A stretch of 16,174 nucleotides of DNA from Gemmatimonadota bacterium (GTDB taxonomy: Bacteria; Gemmatimonadota; Gemmatimonadetes; Longimicrobiales; Gaopeijiaceae). The position numbers and the translations under genes were made by a program. Positions 5,486 through 12,948 of this stretch are shown piece by piece. How positions within the stretch are numbered: the stretch's first letter is position 1; the number at the start of each line of letters is the position of its first letter. A model generated the notes under the pieces. It ran no database searches and was not told where the DNA came from. It saw only the letters and a program-made list of their open reading frames with translations. The stretch spans positions 1-16,174 of the forward strand of contig JAUQOX010000037.1 of the NCBI GenBank assembly GCA_030550695.1, written 5' to 3'.

Positions 5486-8278
5486 ATGATGCGTCGCACA
5501 AGAGCCTCGGCGCCCGCCGAGGTCGCTTCCCCGGCCCTGCTCCTGGTCCTTCTTTCCCTGGGCTTGCCCCCCCAAGGGGGAATCGGCCAGCCGGTGTCTT
5601 CCGACGCCTTCGGCGGGCAACCGATCCCCCGCTTTCCCCTCCCGTCTCCAGCGCTCCTCCTTCGGGGCCCCGCCCGTCCTGGAGAATATCTGGGGGCCGT
5701 CGGCACCCGAGCCGCCTGGCTGGGTTCCGAGGCGGGCGAGGGCGAGATTTGGGTACACCCTCTGAAGGTCCTGCGGGAACTCCGGCTCTCCTTCCAGATC
5801 CCGGAATACCCCGATCCCATTCCGGGATCCCATTTGGCCCGGGAGGTGACGGTGCAGCCTGGCATGGCCACCGTCACCTTCAGCCACGGCGGGTTCGTGG
5901 TCCGGCAACACGTGGTGGCCCCCCGGTCCCTGCCGGGGATCTTGATCCTCCTGGAGGTGGATGCGGTGGTGGACCTCCGGATCCATGTGGAGTTTCAGCC
6001 CGTCCTCCAATACGCGTGGCCCGGGGGTTTCGGCGGCCAATACCTCTTCTGGGATACCCGGCATCGGGCCTTCATTCTCTCCGAAAGCCTGCGTCAACGG
6101 AACGCCGTGGTGGGATCCCCCTGGGCGGTGGAGGCCTCGGCGCATCCGGCCCATCGTCTGGCGGATGCGCCCTCGGTCTTCGTGATCCCCGTGGACCGGG
6201 ATCGGGCCCGGCGGGAGTTCATTCCCCTGGCGGTGGCCGGGGGAGTCGCCTCCCGGGACGAGGTCCTGGCCGTCTACCGGGACCTCCTGGACCGGGCGCC
6301 CGAGTGGGTCCGGGAAGTGACCAGATGGGGGGAGAAGCTGGCTACCGAGGGGCTGAGGCTTCTTCCCCGGGGGGCGCCACCTGCCGCGGAAGGAGAGACC
6401 CCTGCCGGCTCCTTTTCGGAGGGAGTGATCCGGGCTTCTCGAGCCTTGGAGTGGGCCAAGTTGAACCTGGCGGAACAGCGCGTGTGCAACCCCGATCTGG
6501 GGTGTGGTCCCGTGGCGGGGTGGGGTCCGTCGGGGACCAGCTTCCGGCCGGGGTTCGGGTGGTTCTTCGGAGGGGACGCGGCCATCAACACGCTGGCCAT
6601 GGACGTGACGGGCGCCTGGGAGGACGTGGCGGAAGCCTTGCGCTTCTTCGCCCGCTACCAGCGGGAGGACGGAAAGATCCCCCATGAGATCAGTCAGGCC
6701 GCGGGGCGCATTCCCTGGTTCGAGAGCTACCCCTACGCCTACTACCACGCCGACACCACTCCCTACTGGATGTTGGCTCTGTGGGCCTATTGGCGGGCCA
6801 GCGGGGACGAGACCCTGGTGCGTGAGCTCTGGCCGGCCTTCCTGAAGGCCTACCGGTGGTGCCGTTCCGTGGAAACCGACGGGGACGGGATCATCGAGAA
6901 CACCACCGGCGGGCTTGGGGCCATCGAGGTGGGGGGCTTGGGGGAAGGGATCCATCAGGACATCTACCTGGCAGCGGTGTGGATCCAGGCCCTGGAGGGA
7001 ACAGCGGCCTTGGGGCGTGCCTTGGGCGACGAGGTTCTGGTCCGGGAGGCCGACTCCCTCCTCCGACTCGCGCGGTCCAGCTTGAACGAACGGTACTGGC
7101 GCCCGGCCGAAGGCCACCACGCCTTCGGCATCCTCCGAGGGGGAGGCACCAACGACAACCTCACCGCCTGGCCGGGCACCGCCCTTGCCTTCGGCCTCCT
7201 CCGGAGCGAAGAGGCGGAGGGGACCCTCCGGCACCTGGCCGGCGAGGCCATCACGACCCCCTGGGGGGTTCGTCTCCTTTCGACCCACAGCCCGTTGTAC
7301 GACCCCCTCCACTACAACAACGGGGCCGTATGGCCTTTCATGACCGGGTTCACGGCCTGGGGCCAGTACCGTTATCGGCGCCCCTGGGCGGGGTATCCGC
7401 TCCTGGAGGCCCTTTGGCGGCTCAACGAAGACTGGAGCCTGGGGCGGCACCCGGAGACCCTCTCGGGGGCCTACTACCAGACCATGGACGCCACGGTCCC
7501 CCACCAGTTCTTCGCCAGCTCCATGCTCGTCACGCCTTTGGTCCGGGGGATGCTGGGGTGGGATCCCGACGCTCCTCAGGCCAGGGCTCACCTCGCCCCC
7601 CAGCCTCCTCCCCACTGGACCGGCTTCGCGGTGGAAAACCTCCGGGTAGGGGCCACCCGGATCCGCTTCCGCTACCTGCGGGAGGCGACAGCGGCGGAAG
7701 TGGAACTGGAGGCGGAAGGGCCTCCGATTACCCTGGAGTACCGACAACCCCTGCCCCTCGGGGCCGGGAAGATCCGGGTGGACGCTTCGGGCCCGGCGTC
7801 GCCGGGGCCCTTGCAGCCGGGACGTCATGACGGGGAACTGCCGGTCTCCGCGAATTTGGGAGGATCTCACCCCCCCGTACGGCTCCGGTTTTCCTGGGAG
7901 GGGGGGCTCGAGGTGGCCCCCCGGGACCTGCCCGTGCTGGCCCCGGGGAGCCCCAGCGGCGGTGTCCGGATCCTGGATTTCCGGCGGGAAGGGGACGGCT
8001 GGCTGTTGACCTTGGAAGGGGACGGGGGCAGCCGGGGGGAGGTCCTTCTCCGGGGAGAACCCGTCCGTTCCCAAGCCGGCACCCTGAAAGCGCTGGAGGG
8101 ATTGCCGGGCGCATACCTTCTCGAAGTGGATTTCCCCGCAGGTAACCCCAGGCCCCTTCTGGAAGTCCGTCTCCGGCCGTCGGGGAGGCGCGGCGAGGAG
8201 CCAGGCCAAGGAAAGCCCTCCCCTCCCCTGGTCGCCGGCCCTGACCTGCTCCCTCCCTCCCCTTTCACCGAGATATGA
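5486..8278 (+). CDS. Probable exported glycogen-debranching-like (amylo-alpha-1,6-glucosidase-type) glycosidase
   Basis: This 930-residue protein looks like a six-hairpin (alpha/alpha)6-barrel glycosidase of the bacterial glycogen-debranching group. After a signal-like N-terminus (basic MMRRTR, hydrophobic core LLLVLLSLGL, possible cleavage near residue 34) comes a beta-rich domain (about 45-330), then the barrel (about 335-690) with GWFFGGDA (Asp364), REDGKIPHE (393-401), YYHADTTPYW and HYNNGAVWPF (609-618), and a C-terminal beta domain (about 700-930). These barrel motifs resemble proteins annotated as amylo-alpha-1,6-glucosidase; I cannot fix the catalytic acids or substrate. The start at 5486 is chosen because it places the basic residues directly before the hydrophobic core; its Shine-Dalgarno is weak. 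A GH63-like gene follows 70 bp later, so the two are probably one operon. Trehalase-like or other glucosidase activity is possible. Confidence 0.8.
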   Translation: MMRRTRASAPAEVASPALLLVLLSLGLPPQGGIGQPVSSDAFGGQPIPRFPLPSPALLLRGPARPGEYLGAVGTRAAWLGSEAGEGEIWVHPLKVLRELRLSFQIPEYPDPIPGSHLAREVTVQPGMATVTFSHGGFVVRQHVVAPRSLPGILILLEVDAVVDLRIHVEFQPVLQYAWPGGFGGQYLFWDTRHRAFILSESLRQRNAVVGSPWAVEASAHPAHRLADAPSVFVIPVDRDRARREFIPLAVAGGVASRDEVLAVYRDLLDRAPEWVREVTRWGEKLATEGLRLLPRGAPPAAEGETPAGSFSEGVIRASRALEWAKLNLAEQRVCNPDLGCGPVAGWGPSGTSFRPGFGWFFGGDAAINTLAMDVTGAWEDVAEALRFFARYQREDGKIPHEISQAAGRIPWFESYPYAYYHADTTPYWMLALWAYWRASGDETLVRELWPAFLKAYRWCRSVETDGDGIIENTTGGLGAIEVGGLGEGIHQDIYLAAVWIQALEGTAALGRALGDEVLVREADSLLRLARSSLNERYWRPAEGHHAFGILRGGGTNDNLTAWPGTALAFGLLRSEEAEGTLRHLAGEAITTPWGVRLLSTHSPLYDPLHYNNGAVWPFMTGFTAWGQYRYRRPWAGYPLLEALWRLNEDWSLGRHPETLSGAYYQTMDATVPHQFFASSMLVTPLVRGMLGWDPDAPQARAHLAPQPPPHWTGFAVENLRVGATRIRFRYLREATAAEVELEAEGPPITLEYRQPLPLGAGKIRVDASGPASPGPLQPGRHDGELPVSANLGGSHPPVRLRFSWEGGLEVAPRDLPVLAPGSPSGGVRILDFRREGDGWLLTLEGDGGSRGEVLLRGEPVRSQAGTLKALEGLPGAYLLEVDFPAGNPRPLLEVRLRPSGRRGEEPGQGKPSPPLVAGPDLLPPSPFTEI

Positions 8279-8348
8279 GGACCCCTTCCTCGTTTCCCCC
8301 GCCGCACCCCCCCGGCACCCCTCCCGGCCGAATCCAGGAGGCCCGGTC

Positions 8349-10733
8349 ATGAGACCATTTCCTCGGCTTGTCCCCCCCGGCGCCCATCCCGTCGAGCCGT
8401 CGGACATCAGCCCCCCCCATGCCCCACAGACCCCCCCCTTCCCTGCCATCGGGGCTTTCCACGCTCAAAGCTGGACGGGTCTGGTATTCTGCCCTGGGCC
8501 GGGTGAGGGCTTTGCTTTCCGGTTTTCCGTATCCCTCCTTGATGGAAGTCGTGCCGACGGAGAGGACTTCTTCTGGATCGTCCACGAAGTGGGCAGCCAC
8601 GCACCCGACGGGAGCTACGCCCGGGTGGCCTTCGACCTGGGCCTTCCCTTGGGTCGGGGAAGGGAAACCCCCCTGGTCCGAAAACCCGGACGGGAGCCGG
8701 GGCTGGTCTTGGAGTGGGGGAGGATGGGGGAGGCAGGGGCCGTGGGACGGGTTTCGGCCGGGTTTGGCGGGGAGCTGGAGCTCGTCCCCTTCTTTCCCTG
8801 GGACTGGGACGGGGAATGGGAAGAACCCTCGCCCGCCCCCGGAGGGGTTCCCTCCCTCTTCCGGGGGCGCAGCCGGCCCGGCGGGTTCGGATTTGCCTTG
8901 GCGTGGCGGTTCTCACCCCCCGGGGCGGGGGAAAGGTCGCCCATCCTTTCCTTCTCCCCCCCCAGCGTCTCGGTGGGGAAAGCGGCGCCCTTCTCTTTCC
9001 GCTTCCCCTCAGCCCCGGGCACCTACCTTTCTTTTTCGGCGGCCTTGGGACGAAGCCCCGAGGCCGCCGAAGAAGCAGCCCGCAGGAACTTGGAGGGAGG
9101 CGTCCTTCCTCCCTTGGCCTCGGCCCGGGAAACCTACGAGGCACGGCGCGTCCATGTGGACGGCGTTTGGCGGGGATTGGCGGAATCCATCACGAACAAC
9201 CTGCACTGGATGGTCCTGCTCAAGCCGGAAACGGGTGAGAAGTATGTTCCGGCCGGTCGGCGTTGGATCTTCCCCGCCCCCGACGGCTCTCCCGACCACT
9301 GGACCGTGTTCGGGTGGGATTCCTATTTCAACGCTTTGGAGTTGGCCGTGGAGAGTCGGGACCTGGCCATGGCCGCCCTCCGGGCCGGGCTTGCCACCCA
9401 ATACCCTTCCGGCTGTGTCCCCAATTGGCGGGGACGCTTCGGGGGAACCCCCGACCGCTCGCAGCCGCCGGTGGGGAGCTTTGCCCTGGCCAAGCTTTTG
9501 GCGCGGTTCGGGAACACCCAGGAGGCGGCCGAGTGCCTGCCGGCCCTGGAGCGTTGGTCGGCCTTCTGGCGGGCCCCCAAAGGGCAGGCGGCCCGAAGGG
9601 ACGGGAACGGAGACGGATTGTTCGAGTGGGGATCCGACACCGGAGAACTCTCGGCGACTCCCCCGCCGTGGGAGGTGAACGCCAGCGGCTGGCAGAGGGC
9701 CGCCTGGGAATCGGGCCAGGACGACCTGCCCAACTGGGAGGAGGCGGTCTGGGACGAGGCGGCAGAGACCTTCGACCTGGCCTCGGTGGATCTCAACGCG
9801 TACCTGGCCCTGGATTTCGAATCTCTGGCCTGGGTCGCGTCGGCCCTGGGGGATGAGGAGAAGGCCGAAGGTTATCGCCGCCGGTGGGGCCGTCTCCGTG
9901 ACCTCATGAACGAGACCCTTTGGAACGAGGAGCGGGGTCTCTACCTGGACCGGAAGTGGGACGGCTCGTGGTCCCGGCGGGTGGCCGCCTCCAACTTCCT
10001 TCCCCTCGTGGCAGGGGTCCCCACCCCGGAGCAGGCCTCTCGTCTCCTGGAAACCCTTTTGGATCCCGCCTGGTTCTGGGGAGACTTCGTCCTGCCGACC
10101 ATCTCCCGCAACGACCCGGCATTTCCTCAACAGCAATATTGGCGGGGGACCATCTGGCCCCCCATGAACTACCTGGTCTACCAGGGGCTCAAACGTTACG
10201 GCTTCGACGAAGCAGCCGGAGAGCTGGCCCAGAAGAGCGTGGCCCTCTTCCTCAAAAGCTGGCACGACTACCAGCTTTGCCGGGAGAACTACGACAGCCG
10301 CACCGGAGAAGGAGGAGGGCAACGTTACCAGAGCTGGGGGCCCCTGTTTGCCCTCATCGGCCTCGAGGAGTTTCTGGACGTGACCCCCTGGGGAGGGCTC
10401 ACCTTAGGCTCCCTCCGCCCCCCCGGGGAAACCACCCTGAGGCGGCTCCGGGCCCTGGGCCGCAGCTGGACGGTGGCCCTGAGTCCCCGTGGGATGCGGG
10501 TGGACGTCGACGGCCGGACCCTCCTGTCCACCGACGCTCCTTGCGTACTCCGGGAGGTCCTGCTGGGGGCCGATTCCTTCTCATGCCGCCTCCATGCCGC
10601 CCGAGGTCTCGGCCTACGAGTGGAGCACCCCCCCACCCCCAGGCGGGCCCTGGTGGATGGGCAGGTCACGGCCATGGAGGGCCGCTTCCTCAGGGTTCCC
10701 GCCGGACGGCATTTGCTTCGGCTCGAGGGGTGA
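8349..10733 (+). CDS. GH63-like alpha-glycosidase
   Basis: This 794-residue protein resembles glycoside hydrolase family 63 (YgjK, mannosylglycerate hydrolase, processing glucosidase) in the trehalase-like (alpha/alpha)6 fold. An N-terminal beta domain (about 30-260) precedes the barrel (about 265-680), with FGWDSYF (321-327), WESGQDD (453-459), YWRGTIWPPMNYLVYQGL (597-614) and ENYDSRTGEG (646-655), and a C-terminal beta domain follows. By comparison with YgjK, Asp458 in the ESGxD motif would be the general acid and Glu646 in ENYD the base. The start at 8349 has a perfect AGGAGG seven bases upstream. Unlike its operon partner, it has no visible signal peptide, so it may act in the cytosol on imported oligosaccharides. 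Substrate could be a glucoside, a mannosylglycerate-like solute or a glucosylglycerate. Confidence 0.85.
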   Translation: MRPFPRLVPPGAHPVEPSDISPPHAPQTPPFPAIGAFHAQSWTGLVFCPGPGEGFAFRFSVSLLDGSRADGEDFFWIVHEVGSHAPDGSYARVAFDLGLPLGRGRETPLVRKPGREPGLVLEWGRMGEAGAVGRVSAGFGGELELVPFFPWDWDGEWEEPSPAPGGVPSLFRGRSRPGGFGFALAWRFSPPGAGERSPILSFSPPSVSVGKAAPFSFRFPSAPGTYLSFSAALGRSPEAAEEAARRNLEGGVLPPLASARETYEARRVHVDGVWRGLAESITNNLHWMVLLKPETGEKYVPAGRRWIFPAPDGSPDHWTVFGWDSYFNALELAVESRDLAMAALRAGLATQYPSGCVPNWRGRFGGTPDRSQPPVGSFALAKLLARFGNTQEAAECLPALERWSAFWRAPKGQAARRDGNGDGLFEWGSDTGELSATPPPWEVNASGWQRAAWESGQDDLPNWEEAVWDEAAETFDLASVDLNAYLALDFESLAWVASALGDEEKAEGYRRRWGRLRDLMNETLWNEERGLYLDRKWDGSWSRRVAASNFLPLVAGVPTPEQASRLLETLLDPAWFWGDFVLPTISRNDPAFPQQQYWRGTIWPPMNYLVYQGLKRYGFDEAAGELAQKSVALFLKSWHDYQLCRENYDSRTGEGGGQRYQSWGPLFALIGLEEFLDVTPWGGLTLGSLRPPGETTLRRLRALGRSWTVALSPRGMRVDVDGRTLLSTDAPCVLREVLLGADSFSCRLHAARGLGLRVEHPPTPRRALVDGQVTAMEGRFLRVPAGRHLLRLEG

Positions 10734-10769
10734 AGGCTCCTCCCTCGGGCCCCCCGGCCGATGTCCGCC

Positions 10770-11945
10770 TCAGGGATCCTCCGCCGGCCCTTCCAGGAGG
10801 GCTTCGAAGGGGAAGGTCTCCGAGCCGTTTTCGGTGCACACGGCAAACCGGCTCTCCTGGATTCCGTACAAGGCCACGCCGGCGAACTCCCCCCTTTTGT
10901 TCAAGATGAAGAAACGAACGTCGAAGTTGGGGAGGTTCCTTTCGTTCAGGAGCCGTTTTTCCACTGTGTTCTGCCGAATGCGCCGCAGCGCCTCCATCCC
11001 GGCGTCCTTGGGGTGTTTGCCCTGGCGCATCAGCTCCACGATGAGGAACGCGCTCAGGTTGTAGAGGTTGGCCTCTCCCCGGCCGGTGGAACCCGCCGCC
11101 CCCACCTCCCCGTCCACATAGAGACCGGCGCCGAGAATGGGAGAGTCCCCCACCCGCCCTGGGATCTTCCAGGCCAGCCCGCTGGTGGTGGTCACCCCGG
11201 CGATGTCCCCCGAGGGTGTGATCCCGTTGCAGTTCACCGTACCCCAGAACGAGTCTCGCGGCACGAGACCTTCCCGCACCATCTCCAGCCCCACCTGGTA
11301 GCCGATACGGGCCCTTTGGGCGGGGTCGGGGTAACGCTCCGGATCGGTGCGCCGCTTCCACTCGAGCCAGAGTTGTCGGGAGCGGGGTGTGTTCAGGTCG
11401 TCCTCCACGACAAAGCCGATCCGCCGGGCGAACTCCTGGGCGTCCTTACCTACCAGCAGGTGGTGGTCCGTGTACTCCATGACGGCCTTGGCCACCCTGG
11501 AGGGGGTCCGGATCCCCTCCAGGGCCGCCACCGCCCCAGCCTGCCGTTTGGGCCCATGCATGCAGGAAGCATCCAACTGCACCACCCCGTCGGCATTGGG
11601 GAGCCCACCGTACCCCACCCCGGTCTCTTCCGGATCCAGCTCGGGAATGTTCACCCCTGCAATGAGGGCATCCAGGACGTCCTCTCCCTCGACGATCCCC
11701 CGGAAAGCCCTCTCCACGGCGTTCTCCGGTCCACCGTTCCGGTAGAGGTATCCAGACATGTCGGAAATGACCAGGGGTTTTACCGGGAACCGCGTGTGCA
11801 CGAAAGGAGCACCGAAGGAATTCAGGGAGCCGGGGATCGGGGGGGCCCCAGCCCAAACCCCGGACCCCCCAAACGGAAATGCCGCTGCCGCTCCCGCGGC
11901 CGCAGAAGCTGCCAGGAAGGTTCTCCGGCTGATCTGGTTGTCCAT
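10770..11945 (-). CDS. Tat-exported N4-(beta-N-acetylglucosaminyl)-L-asparaginase / type III asparaginase family
   Basis: This 391-residue protein is an N-terminal-nucleophile hydrolase of the glycosylasparaginase/isoaspartyl peptidase family, which splits the amide of glycosylated asparagine or related beta-aspartyl bonds. It begins with a Tat-type signal, SRRTFLA (Arg7-Arg8) and an Ala-rich core (about 12-23), so it is probably exported folded. The precursor should self-cleave before Thr236: WGTVNCNG aligns with the HDTIG site of glycosylasparaginases, with Gly235 in place of Asp as in type III asparaginases. Downstream it has TTTSGLAWK (252-260), GRVGDSPILGAGLYVD (263-278) and GSTGRGE (285-291), all substrate-pocket motifs. 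The start at 11945 follows AGGGGGG. The SDR gene ends 10 bp upstream and its TAA overlaps this Shine-Dalgarno, so the two are co-transcribed. Confidence 0.92.
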   Translation of the reverse strand: MDNQISRRTFLAASAAAGAAAAFPFGGSGVWAGAPPIPGSLNSFGAPFVHTRFPVKPLVISDMSGYLYRNGGPENAVERAFRGIVEGEDVLDALIAGVNIPELDPEETGVGYGGLPNADGVVQLDASCMHGPKRQAGAVAALEGIRTPSRVAKAVMEYTDHHLLVGKDAQEFARRIGFVVEDDLNTPRSRQLWLEWKRRTDPERYPDPAQRARIGYQVGLEMVREGLVPRDSFWGTVNCNGITPSGDIAGVTTTSGLAWKIPGRVGDSPILGAGLYVDGEVGAAGSTGRGEANLYNLSAFLIVELMRQGKHPKDAGMEALRRIRQNTVEKRLLNERNLPNFDVRFFILNKRGEFAGVALYGIQESRFAVCTENGSETFPFEALLEGPAEDP

Positions 11946-11955
11946 GGTCCCCCCT

Positions 11956-12744
11956 TTACAGAAGGGCCCGAATCCAGCCCCCGTCCACGGCAATGGATTG
12001 GGCCGTGATGTAGGCGGCCTGTTCTGAAGCCAGGAACGCCACCAGGGCCGCCACCTCTCGGGGCTCTGCCACCCTCCCCGCGGGGATCTCCCGATGCCAC
12101 TGGGCCCAGATGTCCTCAGGGGCGCAGCCCCTGATGCGAGCCCGGGCTTCTGCCAAATCCACCAGGCGGTCGGTGCGGGTGAATCCGGGCATGACGTTGT
12201 TCACGGTGATCCCCTCCGCGGCGGTCTCCGTAGCCAGGGTTCTGGCAAACCCTGTCACAGCGGCCCGAATGGAGTTGGACAGGATGAGGTTGTCCGAAGG
12301 CTGTTTCACCGCAACCGAGGTAATATTGATGATCCTGCCCCACCTCCGCTCCCGCATCCCGGGCAGGAGCCCTCGCACCAGCTCCAGCACACTGAACAGG
12401 TTCTGTCGGACCGTCTGCTCCCACACCTCCAGAGGGTGACTCTCGAAGGGGCCGGCCGGCGGCCCACCCGAGTTGGTCACCAGGATGTCCACCCTGCCGA
12501 AGGCGGCCAGGGCCTGGTCCGTAAGCCGACGCACCTGAGGGGGATCGCTCAGGTCCGTGGGGACGGCCAGGACGCGGCAGCCGTGCCCCTCCAGCTCCTG
12601 TCTGGCCTTCGAGAGGGGCCCTTCCCGCCTGGCGCAGATCACCAGGTCCGCCCCCTCCCTCGCCAAGGCCTCGGCCACCGCCCGCCCGATTCCTTCGCTG
12701 GATGCCGCCGCCAAGGCCACCTTTCCCCGGAGACCGAGATCCAT
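11956..12744 (-). CDS. SDR-family protein with degenerate catalytic tetrad (BKR-like)
   Basis: This 262-residue protein has the Rossmann fold of short-chain dehydrogenases: a cofactor loop ASSEGIG (14-20), basic ARR (38-40), NSGGPP (91-96), QNLFSV (114-119), ITSVAV (141-146) and PGF (186-188), with a typical VDGG near the C-terminus (253-256). The usual Tyr-x3-Lys is absent: the matching segment is SNSIR, so Ser156 replaces Tyr and Arg160 replaces Lys. This resembles a recognised BKR-like SDR subgroup that lacks a perfect tetrad, so it may be a reductase with altered chemistry or a non-catalytic protein. The start at 12744 has AGGAGAAGGG upstream; a much longer frame reads on upstream, opposite the gene at 12949, and is discarded. 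The asparaginase gene follows 10 bp later. Confidence 0.88.
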   Translation of the reverse strand: MDLGLRGKVALAAASSEGIGRAVAEALAREGADLVICARREGPLSKARQELEGHGCRVLAVPTDLSDPPQVRRLTDQALAAFGRVDILVTNSGGPPAGPFESHPLEVWEQTVRQNLFSVLELVRGLLPGMRERRWGRIINITSVAVKQPSDNLILSNSIRAAVTGFARTLATETAAEGITVNNVMPGFTRTDRLVDLAEARARIRGCAPEDIWAQWHREIPAGRVAEPREVAALVAFLASEQAAYITAQSIAVDGGWIRALL

Positions 12745-12767
12745 CTGACCCTTCTCCTCTTCCGTGG

Positions 12768-12798
12768 TGTCCGCCCTCCGGACGGGAGATGTCCGCCC
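12768..12798. promoter_or_regulatory. Direct repeat TGTCCGCCC with 22-bp period
   Basis: TGTCCGCCC occurs at 12768-12776 and 12790-12798 in the divergent region between the SDR and the unknown gene. The 22-bp spacing is about two helical turns, which would place two protein contacts on the same DNA face. This could be a regulator site for either gene or chance in a GC-rich spacer. Confidence 0.25.
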
Positions 12799-12813
12799 CC
12801 CCCGCTCTAAGGG

Positions 12814-12838
12814 CGGTCGTCTCCCCTCAGGACGACCG
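12814..12838. promoter_or_regulatory. 8-bp inverted repeat, candidate operator or hairpin
   Basis: CGGTCGTC (12814-12821) and GACGACCG (12831-12838) are perfect complements around nine bases, in the middle of the 204-bp divergent region. The dimensions suit a dimeric DNA-binding protein or a short RNA hairpin upstream of the gene at 12949. Confidence 0.35.
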
Positions 12839-12948
12839 ATTCGGCACCCCCGGGACGCCCGCGGCGCCGGATCCCGCGCCCCGCAAGGAACGACCCCTGG
12901 GCCGGGGCCTTCCTCCCCCTCACCCCTAGGCGGAGGTGGAAAGGGAAA

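Noticed and set aside
4267..6687. Plus-strand open frame of 806 codons across pyk and into the glycosidase
   Set aside because: It is antisense to pyruvate kinase, then out of frame with the glycosidase; composition is Ser/Arg/Pro-rich and no domain is visible.
5165..8449. Minus-strand open frame of 1094 codons opposite the debranching-like enzyme
   Set aside because: Its translation is Gly/Pro/Arg-rich with no recognisable motif, and the plus strand holds a clear glycosidase. Stop codons are rare in this GC-rich DNA.
9009..10322. Minus-strand open frame of 437 codons opposite the GH63-like gene
   Set aside because: It lies wholly within a gene with clear GH63 motifs and has no recognisable protein features.
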